Shown in pieces: positions 1 to 24,600 of a DNA stretch of 64,000 bases. Positions within the stretch are counted from its first letter, which is position 1. Each line of letters begins with the position of its first letter. Position numbers and translations under genes: made by a program. Below the pieces are notes generated by a model. That model made no database searches, had not been told where the DNA came from, and worked only from the letters and a program-made list of their open reading frames with translations. The stretch spans positions 434,001 through 498,000 of the forward strand of contig JAVSML010024359.1 of NCBI GenBank assembly GCA_038503035.1, written 5' to 3'. This DNA comes from Crocodylus rhombifer. Taxonomy: Eukaryota; Chordata; Crocodylia; Crocodylidae.

Positions 1-100
1 AGAGGAGCAAAGGAGGTCAGTAAAGTAATACAGAATTGTGGTGGGCAGGAACAACAAGTATAATGATGGAAACAATATTAGATTAAGTACCCAATGGCCA

Positions 101-277
101 TGTCTACATGAGACGCTTACTGCGCAGTAGCATCATAGGGCACTAACCATGACCCAATGCTGCTGCACAGCTAGCGTCATCCAGATGCCAGTTACTGCAC
201 AGTCATTTAGTACTTGGCTATGCAAGTACTAAACGACTGAGCAGTAACAACTGTGCAGTCAGCGCCTCATGTAGACA
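101..277. mobile_element. MITE with about 27-bp inverted termini
   Basis: Both ends read TGTCTACATGAG when oriented inward, followed by a similar GCGCT/ACGCT-TACTG-GCAG block, giving imperfect inverted repeats of about 27 bp. A 4-bp GCCA flanks each end (97-100 and 278-281), a possible target duplication. The interior carries a second small palindrome around CAAGTACTAAACG. Similar short palindromic elements are known from alligator (Chompy-type), but I cannot assign the family. It lies in an SSB intron. Confidence 0.6.
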
Positions 278-404
278 GCCAATGTGTCTTGAATTCCTTT
301 ATTGCCAATGTGTTACGTTCCATCAGCAACTTATCCAGATAAACTCAGTAGTACTTGAGAGCAACCAGTTTTGTTCCATTACTTTTGTAAATAAAGGGTT
401 TTCC

Positions 405-414
<10 letters not shown>

Positions 415-436
<22 letters not shown>

Positions 437-450
437 TTTTTTTTTTTTTT
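415..450 (+). repeat. (TTA)n microsatellite followed by T-run
   Basis: About seven TTA units run directly into a 15-base T tract inside an SSB intron. The rest of the intron between the MITE and exon 777 shows nothing else I recognise. Confidence 0.9.
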
Positions 451-776
451 AAGTGGGAGAAGTTCTCTCTAAATATTTTTGTAGATCCACATAGCATAGT
501 CTGGAGGAATATGCATAAATTAAAAGTAAGTAAAGCTCTTGTATAATTAAGAGAGGGGGAGAAAAGAATTCATATGTGGTATAAACCATACTTGTGCTGT
601 TTCAGTCTGGTGCAGGATCAGCACAGAGTATCCTGCTTACACCTTCAGCTAGTGCTAGTGCTTTACTCACCAAGGGTGAAGTAGCTGTGCTGGTAGAGTA
701 GAAACTGTGTTGCTGCGGAGGGGGTTTGAGAATGTTCACACTAAAGGTTTACAGGTGGAACTGGTTCTGCATTTAG

Positions 777-2514
<1,738 letters not shown>

Positions 2515-2530
2515 TATAAAAAGCATTGTT

Positions 2531-2536
2531 TTTATT
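2531..2536 (-). promoter_or_regulatory. METTL5: METTL5 poly(A) signal
   Basis: AATAAA on the minus strand, 37 bp after the METTL5 stop. The inferred cleavage site (about 2510-2520) lies at the SSB stop codon, so the two mRNAs are complementary over roughly 350 nt. Confidence 0.7.
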
Positions 2537-2572
2537 ACTCCATTTTAAATAGGTTTTAAGCCATTCCTCGGT

Positions 2573-13200
<10,628 letters not shown>

Positions 13201-14029
13201 TTAACATTGTGAACCTGTATCTGATTATGTTCTTTTATTATAAAATATAAAGTTTAAAACTATCTTCAAAAAGTATACTTATGCCACATCTCCTTTTCAA
13301 ATGCCTTCTATCAGAAGCTTTTGTAGTTGACACAAGAAAGCCCACTTTGGTGAGATGCTAAGCACCCTCACTACTAATTCACTTCAAGGGGAGCTGGACA
13401 TGTATGGTGTCTTTTGGGAAAGATCCTGCAGTGGAGTTTATGCTTTGAAAAAAAATATGTTCACCAGATACAAGAAGGTAGTGAATTCCAGATCCATCAC
13501 TTCATCCTTGAACCAAGGTTTTTACATACTGTGAGGATTCGCTGGTAATCACTCACTCTGATAAAATCTCTTCTGATCTTTTCATTTTAGATACAGTTGT
13601 AATGGGGAGTGTATAAGTATCCCAATACCTCACATTCTGTAATGTCTTTTTCTCTGTGAAGTAGGGAAAAGCTATAACTCCCCATCTCTAAAACAGGGAT
13701 TAAGGCAGAAGGAGATTAAAGGTCATATCTAAAATCTAAGAACACAAGAGGAACGCCAGCCTGTAACCTAGCTGGCCAGGGGTTCTGCTCCCTGCTCCCA
13801 GAAGTACTGTGTGTGAGGGATGTTGGTTACTTTTCATCCAGTGACTGCTTAATCTCAGTGTACTAGGAGCAGGGGCTGGAACTGATCTCGCAGCTGTAGA
13901 CCCCAACCCTTAAGCTGCAATGCTGAGTTCCTTCTTGTGTTCCTTTCCACACAGTAAGGAACCCGCCATTCCTTTCCGCACAGTAACATGCCCTTAGCAG
14001 GAGGGGTGGACCAGTGTTTCCAGGCTCCG

Positions 14030-14110
14030 CAAGATGGTAGCCTAGTGGCTAGGGCCCCCTTCTCCACCTGTGACATCTGGGTTTCAGCCTCCTCAGGCTG
14101 AGGCAGGCAT
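14030..14110 (+). repeat. Possible tRNA-derived SINE relic
   Basis: AGCCTAGTGGCTAGGGC resembles a pol III A box and GGGTTTCAGCCTC, about 38 bp later, a B box. This spacing fits a tRNA-derived promoter, but no body or tail is clear. Confidence 0.35.
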
Positions 14111-15005
14111 AGAAAGCAAGGCTCCCACCTCCCTGGCACGTGCCAAGTGGGGCCTGATCACCATCATCATCTCCCCCCCGCAAGGTATTTTCAAATAAAC
14201 CAGGAGCTCCCCTCAGTCGTGGGCACTGCCCCCCTGCAAGGAGCCCCTTCTGCCGCCTGAGTCGGTGCCTCAGCCGCGGACGATGGCGAGCTGTATTGTC
14301 AGCCACCCCCAAAGCTCGGCACTGGCTGCCCCCCCGGCCCCGGTGGGCACGCGGCTGGGGGCCTCAGCCCTTCGCCTCCCCCGGCCCTACCTCGGTGCAG
14401 CAGCCTAAGCGCTCCCCTCCCCGCAGAGCAACCGCATATCTCGTCCCCTCGCCGCCGGCAGCGGAGCCCGGCGCTGGTGGTTCCCCCGCGCCTCCCGCCC
14501 CTGTTGCTCGGGACAGGCCGAAGGGACCGGAGCCAGGGGCGCAGCGGCCCCACCGCCGGGAGCGGCTCCCCTCGCCTCCCGCCTGCCCTGGGCAGCCCCC
14601 GGGTTTCCCTTTCCGCCGCCCCCCGGGGGCCCCGGGCCTCGAGACTCACTCGGGTTTCCTCTGGGCTGGGCTGGGCCGGGCCGCACCGCCCTGCCCACAC
14701 CGACCTCGCGGTGCAAACCCAGCCGAAGCAGGAGCCCCTCGGCGGGGCTTTCACCTGCCCAGCGCGGCTTGCAGCAAGGGCGCTTGCACCCTTGGCCCCG
14801 GCCCCGGCCGACGTGCGACGCCCAGACACAAACGGGATTTTACATTCCCAACGCCTAGCAGCGCCTCCCCGGAGCGGCCACGAGCGCCCTGCACAGGGCC
14901 CCCCCCGGCTGGGGCAGCCCCTAGCCCGGGCCGGAGCGGGGCGGGGAGCGGGGGCGTGTGCGTAGAGCAGAGCGGCAGGGACAAGCGGCAGGCAGTGCCG
15001 GCAGA

Positions 15006-15035
15006 GGGGAGGGGAGGGGAGGGCCGGGGGCCGGG
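15006..15035 (+). promoter_or_regulatory. G-quadruplex-capable G tract upstream of UBR3 ATG
   Basis: Successive GGGG/GGG runs separated by one A (GAGGGGAGGGGAGGGGAGGG) and followed by CCGGGGGCCGGG lie about 130 bp before the ATG, probably in the 5' UTR or core promoter. Four or more G runs with short loops fit the quadruplex pattern. Confidence 0.55.
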
Positions 15036-15160
15036 TCCCCGGCTATCGCGAGAGGCGCCGCTGGGAGGGAGGGCGCGAGCGGGAGCAGGGGGTTGGGAGC
15101 CCCAGGCAGGGCGCCCGGCGCAGCCGTAGCGGCTCCTGCAGCCGGGCTGCAGCTCGCATC

Positions 15161-15636
15161 ATGGCGGGGGTCGGGGTCGGGGAGAGCGGGCGAGAGAAGC
15201 GGGCGGCGGCGGCGCGGCTGAAGGCGGCCCTTAGCGGCGGCGGCGAGAGCGGGGCGGCGGCGGCGGAGCTGCAGGTGCTGCTGGAGCGGGCTCTGGCCCC
15301 GGCCCCAGAGGCAGTGGCGGGCGGCGGAGAGGAGGCGGCGGCGGCGGCGGCGGGCGAGGCGCTGGAGTGGTGTCGCTGCCTGCTGGCGGGCGGGGAGCCG
15401 TGGGATAGCTTCGTGCAGGCGGTGCGGGCCTACGACCCGGCCACGCTGTGCGGCCTCGTGTGGACGGCCAACTTCGTGGCCTACCGCTGCCGGACGTGCG
15501 GCATCTCGCCCTGCATGAGCCTGTGCGCCGAGTGCTTCCACCAGGGCGAGCACGGCGGCCACGACTACAACATGTTCCGGAGCCAGGCGGGGGGCGCCTG
15601 CGACTGCGGCGACAGCAACGTCATGCGCGAGGCCGG
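15161..15636 (+). CDS. UBR3: UBR3 exon 1 with most of the UBR box
   Basis: It starts MAGVGVGES and ends DSNVMREAG, interrupted by the donor GTGAGC. A GCG/GGC trinucleotide run (about 15336-15358) codes six alanines. Cys and His zinc ligands are in [28 protein letters not shown] and ACDCGDS. Confidence 0.96.
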
Positions 15637-18600
15637 GTGAGCGGCGCCGGGCCGGGAGGGCTCCGCGCTGGGCCGAGGGGGGCCGGCGGGAAGTTAGTAA
15701 ACAAGTGGCGGTGGCGGCGGGCCCTCGCGCACCAGCGCCTCGCTCGGGAGCTGGGGCGTTTCCTCCAGTGGTGGCGCCCCGGTGCGGCGGGCGCCGGGCT
15801 CGGCTCTGCTCGAGGGAGCGCGGGGACAGACCCGCGAGGGGCACGGGAGCCGGGGGGCCGAGCGGCCCTCTGCTCTGGGGCGCCGGGGGGCAGGCCCGAG
15901 GCACGAGCGGGTGGCCCGGGGAACAGCGCAATTGAAAACCAGCCGTGGAGAGCGCGTGTCTGGGTTTGACACCCAGAGAATGGCGCCTGGCGCGCCCCAG
16001 TGCCCAGAGGCATCAGGTGGTGTTAGACCAGGTGCTCCCAGTCCCAGGGCCTGCGCTCTTGCAGGGGGCCAGACCAGAGCCTTGAAAGAGGAGGCCTTTC
16101 TCTTCCCCTCACATGTTCAGTCCTTCTGATCTGAAATATCCTTCTGTCCTGGGTTTCTCCCCTCTTCACACTCCTCTAGGGCTCTCTCTTCATGAAGCCT
16201 TCCCTATTTTTTGAAAAAAGTTTCTCTGCTTTGAATGTTTTGTTTCTCTTGCCCACAGCTAACTCTGTCATATCCCCTAGTTTGGGAGGGTATTTCCTCT
16301 TCTTTCTCTTCTAGCCAGTCTCCTGAATTCCTGTTTCCCAGCCCCTTCTGTCAGTGAGATTCCTTCCTCTTCTCAGGAGGGAACGTCCCTTCCTTCTTTT
16401 TTTTCCCTTGGTCATCATGGCACGTTACCATTGGGATTTGAGGTGCTGCTGTTTTTCTGCAGAAGTGAGCTGTGTCTGCACTACCAGTCCTGCCCCCACT
16501 CCAGCTCTCTCCGAAACGTTACAGAAAAATACAGTGGGCTTATTTTATTTTGTTATTTTAAAATGGTTTATTTTTTAAAATAATCCTAAATGAAGTTTGA
16601 ATGTAATACAAAATATGTTAAGGCCTGAATTATTTGTAATAGCTCAAATATTTAAAATAAAAATTATATATACACTGAACCCACAAACCTCTATCAGAAA
16701 CTTTTAATTACAGACTGCACACTTTTTATAAAAAGAAAGAATTGGTTGAGGGGGGGGATGGGAAAGAGGATGACCTGATTTTTGAGGCCAACTTTGTAAA
16801 TATGGCACAGTTGTTGATCCTGTTGCAGGCCCATCAGCAGTATACTATATTCACCATTTAAAACCAATTACAAATGTGGAATATTAAATTGTGTAGCTGC
16901 TTCAATAAATGCATATAGTTACAGTATATGTTCCTAGATGGTAGGAAGGTGTATCAAATCTACTGCAAAGGTTTTACAGAGTTGTAACTCTACATGCTTT
17001 AATGGGTATATCAACCTATAAGCAAGCATTAGTCTTTAGGAAATAACTAAAGTACAAAAAGAGAAAGTTGATTAAAATTGACGTTTTAAATCAAAGCTTT
17101 CCCCCTAATGATTAAAATAATTATTTAAATTAGTCCAGCTTGCCCCCTTGGTTCTGGGAGGCCAAAAGAGTTTATTGTCACTGTTGCTTATGGTTCAAGA
17201 TGGACAGACTTGGACATCATGCAGGGGCAATGTTGAATTGAGAACATATGTATTCAAGATAGTAGTTTATGAGAAGACATTTCATCCAGCATTTTAATAA
17301 TTTTTATTGTCATAGTTTTCTATTTAAAAAAATTCTTTTTTCTGGGGGAAATTGGCTTTATAAAGAAAAATGAAATTAAATCCAGAGTGAACAATTAAAA
17401 AAAACAAAACCATGAAGTAGTCTCTGCTTTTTCACTCAATAGCTATGAGTGTTACGTGAAAGGGTAGTTATTTTATGTATTTAATAATACAGTTCAGATA
17501 AATGGGAAGGAAGAAGAAGGGTTGTGAGTATTTAGCTATTGCTATATTTGTTTGACTTTCCCCCCCCCCTCCCCCTTGGGAAGTATTATTCACGTTAATA
17601 AAATTGTTCCTATAAGTCTTCAGTTAATGTTGTGAGGGGCTTGGTCTCCAAATGTAAATTGTACCTGCTTAAAGATTTTATGTTAAATTGATACAGTTTT
17701 GTGTATGGGGAACACCTAAGTAAAAGTTAAGAGGGGTTTAAATTCACATATCCTGACATACAGTTTCACTAACTTAACTAAATTACTGTATGTTTGTATC
17801 TTTAGTTAAACTGGTTCAATTCTGTGTGTACTGAAGCTTGTAAGTAGGTAAAATGTGCTTATGTGTTGATGTTAAGATCAGCCTTCCTGTAGATTTAGGC
17901 AACAGAAGCATTGATTTCTAGCCTGACGTAACCTTGGTCACTGCAGTCTGCCCAGGTTTCTATTAATAGTAGAGAGACTCAAGTGTGGAACTTGCTTGCA
18001 AACTTTATCTGCCATTTGCCTGGCTCAGATGAAATTTTGTCTGGTTACTCTATGGGAAAGACAGAATTTTTGGTACACAATAACTTGATCTCCCATGTTC
18101 TGAATTTTGACTTAAGAAACTATACTAGAAAATATTTTTCAGTGTCAACTATTAACTAAGTGTTCAGTAACTGATTTATTGGAAAGAAAATCAGTCTCAC
18201 CATCTAGTGCGTGCTCTCTTTCTTCAAGGTGTTAATGGGGAACCTAGCATGCTGCGATATAAAAGTATGTATCTAAATCAGTGGTTCTTGATTTTTTTAG
18301 GCTTGAGGCATCCCTTAATAAATCCAAGGCACCCCTCGGAAAATTACAACTCCTAGCTTTTCACTTGTTTTTTTAATTGGAAATGATAGTACAGTGCTTT
18401 TGAGTACAAGAGGTCAGAATGTCTTAACAGTAGGGATTACTGTTTGAAACCTCTGGGTTTATTCTGTAAATCATGTTTGCACACTGAACAGTGTTACAAC
18501 TGTGTGGCACCCTTGGAAGGATCCTCAGGCACCCTTATCTAAATGCTTCCATAATGGTTTTATTTCAGCTTGTAACCAACTTCCTAAAGATATCAGTATA

Positions 18601-21600
18601 GCATATACTTGCAAAGTTTATACTGCATAGTTGCAAAGAAACCTGAATCTCTAGCATAGCATACAGCTGCTGATTGTGTTTCAAATGGCTTGCTGAATTG
18701 TGAATTATTTTAGATTATATGATGTTGTACAAACAAACCTTTTAATTCTCAGGCAGTTTTCAGCATTTGTCATCTCTGCTACAACCTGTTAAGCAATATC
18801 CATTGCACATGTAATTCTGATATTACACCTTGGACTTGAGACATTATCAACAGTATACTCCACTTAGGTGCTTATCAGATAAGTGCATAATTTCCTTAAC
18901 TGAATAACAACAGTGGCAGTCTCAATTTGTTGCCTAATGCTTATATCCTAACAAATTCAAGTTCCTGCACATCAGTTAAGTGCCTAGGCCACTTAAGCAC
19001 AATAGGATCTCTCAGCCCCACTGTCTGTTTTGTAACTTAATTGTCCTCTGACTGCATAGTTCTTTCTAGTCTGTTTCAGCACTCAGTTTTCAAGTTTCTA
19101 AAGCAGCTCTAAACTGACTAGGTCCTGTCCATTTCAAGATTCCTGCAAAAGGCATAAGGTAACCAGTCTTAATGAAACTGTGAAAAGCTTTTCCTGAAAT
19201 TGAGCTTTGTTTATATTGACTCAGTGTAAGTGCATAGTCTGGGTATGTGCATAGTCTTTTTCATTATCAAAACTATGCCCTTGAACAGTGTAGGCTGTTT
19301 GAAATTTTACTTGGACACCTGCTTTCTAGACTAGAAGACTAAAAGCTGGTAATTACAGTTGTGCTTTATCATATATTAAGAGCTAGTGACCTGTCTCCAG
19401 ACTAAAATGTTTTGTTGCTCACAGTTAGACATCTTAGAGGAGAGTGTAAGTAAAATGTCTTAAATATACAGAAAATAACTAATAAGGAAGAGGGAGGGGT
19501 TTGAAGAAAAACTAAAAAAACAGTGCATTTAAATAACCTCACAGTTTAATATTATAGATGAGCCCCATCTTGTTGAAAACTGTGCTACACAAAGCTGAGT
19601 TAAGGAAATATAGACTTGAGTAACTGTCAGTTGACTTGGGTGATTGTTACTTCCAGTGAAGAGATTCCTTACTTGCTGATGAAATGATCGAAAATGGCAG
19701 GAGGGCTTTCAAGGCTTCTGAAATTAAATGGAGTTTTTTTTTCTTTGGGAAGACAGCAAGGAATTAATTATTTTTTGCTTATAGTAAGCCTTTTTTTTCC
19801 ATTGGCTCAGTCAATATTGCTTGAATGAAAAGGTAGTTTCTTTTTTTTTCTTTCTGTGAGTCGTCAGAAAAATAGTTCCACGATTTTTTTAAATTAGCAG
19901 TGGCTGTTGGGGTGTGTGAGACAGAGAGAGACAGAGAGAGAGAACTGTGCTGGGCCATACTTCCACCACAGGCTTGATCCACAGCACCCCATTAGTTTTG
20001 TCTTATCATTCATAGTTGTTAGATGGAACATGACGCTACACCACGTTCCAGGCTTCAGATTTCATTTTAGAAGTAACTTGAAATAATACTCTCTCCTTAT
20101 CCTCAATTAAGCCTCTAGTTTACAAACTTATGTCCCAGGCCCCTGAAACTCTTTCCTCCTTTTTAACAGGAAGAGTTCCCCATAGTCTGCTGCAGGATAA
20201 GGTGTTTGCAACTGTTACCATGGAAGACTATAAACCTTCAGAGTTTAAGCTTTTCCTGACCTGCATGAGACTTGTTTCCCTGTTCATGGGTATAGGCCAG
20301 TGGTTCTGAACTTTTTTAGACTGTGGATTGGAAGTGACTTTGGACCAGCATACTGCTTTATAAAAAAGGGTTGGCTGCCAGTCCACAGTATGCTGGTCAC
20401 TTCTGGACTTCCAGTCTAGCAGCCAACCTTCCTGTGGACTGGCAGTCAAGTGGGCTGTGGCCCGAGGGTTGGGAACCTCTGGTACAGGCCATGCTTTTTC
20501 CTCTTTAGGAAAGCTTTGTCCCTATTAAGTGTTTGGCTAAAAACATACCTAGTCAAGCAGTTGATGCCTGTTGCTTCAGACCTGGAGGTTTCACCTATTT
20601 CCAAGGAACCCAAAGAGCCATCCTCAGTTTGTGCTGGTATCACATCCTGGAATATAACAACAGAAAGTAAACAAGAAAACTTGAAGAGATACTGGTCTCA
20701 TTGTCCTGGGAGCTGCTGACATCACCAGTCAGTCTCAGTGCTGAAGCTAGATACCATTTTGGTACCTAATGTCTCTTCTGACTCTGGCAGCCTCATTGTT
20801 GGAACCAGTGCTAGTGCCCTAATACAAAGGTAGGGCTGGAAGGAACAGCTTACAAGGAAATGGGGGAAGTGACATTAGGCCTGTAAGATTAGGTGGGTAA
20901 GGGTTTGCCTACACTGGGAATTTAATACCCAATAGGTTAGAATGTGAATTTGCAGCATACTAGCTGCTCTGCACTAACTGTTCTTGTAAACACTTTTGGT
21001 TCACAAATAGTGTGAGGTTGTTTCATTTGTTTTGTAAACCAATCATGTAAAGTCATGTTATCTTACATTTTAGTAATTGCTTCAGAAAAATAAGTCTTAA
21101 ATCTTTTGCCAAACGAGTAGTATGTAAATTGTTAGCACTGACTGCAGGGCTGCTTACAGGTCTGAGGTAAAAAAGATGGGAACAACATTGAGATGACCAG
21201 TTGCAACATGGTCAGTACTTACTGCAAAACTATGCCAACAAGACTGTACTATATCTAGTGAGAACTGTCATTTCCAGCATCTTTTACCAGATATTTTCCA
21301 TTCACGAGAGGAGATGATCAGGCTCCCTGATGACTTCGCTACCTAGACCATCAACACTACAGTTAGATGTCACCTTGGAGCACTGATAGAGCAATCATGA
21401 CTCAGTCTTGTTGCCTGATGAGAGAGTTGCACTAATTGATGCCTTTAAAGCAGGGGTTCTCAATCCCTTGGCTGCAGCCCGCTGCTGGGCCACCACAGGT
21501 TGACTGCTGGTCTGCAACAGGTTTGGCTGCCGGAGCAGAAGTGGCTGCAGACTGGCAAACCACAGGCTCCCGCAGCCAGGCGTCTAGTTCATCTAGTAGA

Positions 21601-24600
21601 GAGCCTGAATATTGAAACAATTGTTATAGAAGAGAAACGACACAAACATTTTGACATTCTGAAAGCACAGTTCTATAAATTAAGGGATAGTGAAAGTGGT
21701 CAAGGGGATCTAGTTGTCTTCTTTTTACCCAGGCTACGTTTGGCAGGAAGAGGAGTGATATCAGGACCCTTGAAAACATCTTTGAGTCTACTTAGGCCTA
21801 TTCAAGGCCAGGATCATTGGTAATGGCAATAGTGAAGAAAACACCAAAATTAACAAGAAACGTACCTGTTAGATTTTTTTCAATGATTGTCTTACCCATC
21901 TCAATGCAACTGTATGTGACAAATTATCCAACTTTATTCGCCAAATACAAGTCTTTCTTCTACATCAGGAAATCACCCTTATTGTCAAAAGTGTTACATG
22001 ATGCCATGGAATTAGTCAGCCATGGAATCCTTGACTAACCACGTATATATTCTGCCATCAGATTTAGGATGATAAGACTTTTTTTTGTTTATCCTGTCTC
22101 TTTAGACTGAAGGCTGGTTCATAGTTTACCATTTGCAAGATGTTTGTTTGCACTGTTGTCCTTTTCCTGCCACATAGAACGTATGTGAAATTCACAGTGG
22201 GAGCTCAACACTGTCAGTGTAAAGTCCTACCCAGCACCAAGAGTATTTACAAATTGCCTTGAGGTTGTGCTGTTCCCCATAAGAGGCAGGGAATTAACAT
22301 CTGGTATTTAGAGGGAGATATCAAGATGCAGCAAAGAGCTTTAAGTATATTTTGTCCCTATTTTGTAGTCTGAGCTGTGTTCCTTTCATTTTTCAGGTGA
22401 TGGAACATAAAGCAGCTGTGATTAGGCACATGTACCTCTTCTGATCTGGAGTCAAAGGTTCCAGTCACTACAGGCATTCTTCCTTTTAACAGACATTAAC
22501 CAGACTTACCCTGTGGATTTCATGGATTTCATAGACATTAGGGCTGGAAGGGACCTTGGAAAATCATTGAGTCCAGCCGCCCGCCCAGAGGACAGGAAGT
22601 CAGCTGGGGTCATAGGATCCCAGCAAGATAAGCACCAGTTTGCTCTTGAAGGTGTTCAGTGTAGGTGCTTGACCCACCTCCGATGGCAGGCTGTTCCAGA
22701 ACTTGAGGGCTCAGACAGTTAAGAGTCTTCCTTATGTCCAGCCTGAAATGGTCTTGCAGTAGTTTATAACCATTTGACCTCGTCATCCCTTGGGGCACTG
22801 TGGTGAATAAACGTTCCCCCAGATACTGATGGTCACCCTTGAGAAACTTATAGGTGGCCATCAGATCACCCCTGAGCCTGCGCTTTTCCAGGCTAAAGAG
22901 CCCCATGGCTCTCAGCCTGTCGTCATAAGGTCTGTTTTCCTGACCTCTGATCATGTGTGTGGCTCTTCTCTGGACTCCCTCAAGCTTCTCCACATCCTTT
23001 TTGAATTGTGGAGCCCAAAACTGGATTCAGTACAGTTTTATCTGGCAGCGCTGGGTTTTATGTCAGTATGCCCGTATATGGTGCCACTTGTGAGACTTCA
23101 CCTATGTTTCTTCCAATTCTGGGCCCATGGGCCGTATTCGGCCTGCCAGACCATTCTATCTGACTTGCAAGGCCCCTCCAAGAGACTAGTAAGAGTCCAC
23201 AGCTACCCCTTTGAAGCTAGTGGGAGGTGCAGGCTTTCAGAGGTCATGCGTCATCAGGATGGGCTGGGACAGCTCTGTGCTTTCACTTCCATGGGGCTCC
23301 CTGCATGCCAGCCGAGAGCAGTGGGGAGCCATGTGTGACTGGACCAGCCAGGCTTTGTGCTGCTCCTGGCATTCCATCCGGAAACTATGTGCTGGGCTGG
23401 TCTGTGCCTCCACATGTGGCTCTCCGCTGGAATGCTGAGTGCCCCATATAGAGGCATGGTGCCAGCCTGGCCTGATGGTATGCAACTTCCCATGGCTCCT
23501 GACACTCCAGCTGGGAGCTGTGTGCCATTGGGCTGGGCTGGATCTGTGCCAGCACTTGGGGTTCCCAGCACTGGAGCTGGGACCACGTACCTTTGTGCCA
23601 GGTCGGGTCAGGCTGCCTCCATGCCAGCACATGGGGCTTCTGGCACTGCAGGTTGGATCTGTTTGCCTTTGGCCCAGGCGCACTGTGCCACCATGTGTTG
23701 CTGGTGTGCTGGGAGTCCCATGTGGTGGCATGGAGCTGGCCCAACTTGAAGCCATGTGGCTTCCTACAGAACCTGGCAGTCTAGCAGGGAGTGGTGAGCC
23801 TTAGGGCTGGGCTGACTCTGTGCCACCATGTGGGGCTCTGGCACCTCAGCTGGGAGCTGTGTGCCATTGGGCTGGGACAGCTGGCTCCATGCTGCTCCAT
23901 TCAGCTCCCAGGACTCAACGAGAGCCACTGTGGGGAAGCTCCGCCTGCTGTAGGCCCTGGGAGCCTGGTGCTCCTTCTGACAGTGTGGGCTGTATGCCTT
24001 GGGGGGGAGCTTGTAGGGGGCCCACATGCACAGCACCCACAATGGCCACACCAACAATCCCCCACACCCCATCATAAACGCTATAACTCTTCCCCACCCC
24101 CCCAACCACACCCCACACACTCCTGCATATATTCCCCACACACAAATATACAAGATTAAGACTTTATTTTGAGGTATTATGCATTGACTATATATACACT
24201 ATGCAAACGCACAAATCAGGACAATTAAAATAAGAAGTTATAATGTTGGATTTTTAGTATATGATTAGCTTTTTCTGGTTTCAGCATGGCCCCCTCCCAC
24301 CACCCCTTAGGGAGTATTTTGGGGGAGAAGGGGAGGGATTTTTGGTTGCAAAGGTCAGGGGTTGGAACTTCGGACCCAAGATGGCAACCAGAGGGCAAGG
24401 TACCTTTCAAGGGGTGGCAGGGCTATCCTTGTGGCGCTTGACAGCTCACCAAAAGTCATTAAGCGGCCCCCCGCTGAAATAATTGCCCACCTCTGGTCTA
24501 GACTCTGCCAAGACATCAAATAGATAAAATTTCAGTGACCCAGCAAAGAAGATTTAATGGTGAAACTCAACAAATATATGGGAAGAGGAGTTCTTTTCAG

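Larger units (their letters stand above)
14180..15960. promoter_or_regulatory. CpG island, head-to-head METTL5/UBR3 promoter region
   Basis: GC content and CpG density rise sharply between about 14.2 and 16.0 kb and fall on both sides. METTL5 reads left and UBR3 reads right from it, the arrangement known for these genes in mammals. A minus-strand donor-like GTGAGT (complement of 14644-14649) is a candidate end of the METTL5 5' non-coding exon. No TATA box is seen. Long frames in the island are compositional. Confidence 0.75.

Noticed and set aside
14296..15129. 277-codon open frame in the CpG island
   Set aside because: Pro/Arg/Gly-rich product from GC composition; other frames there are equally open and no family is recognisable.
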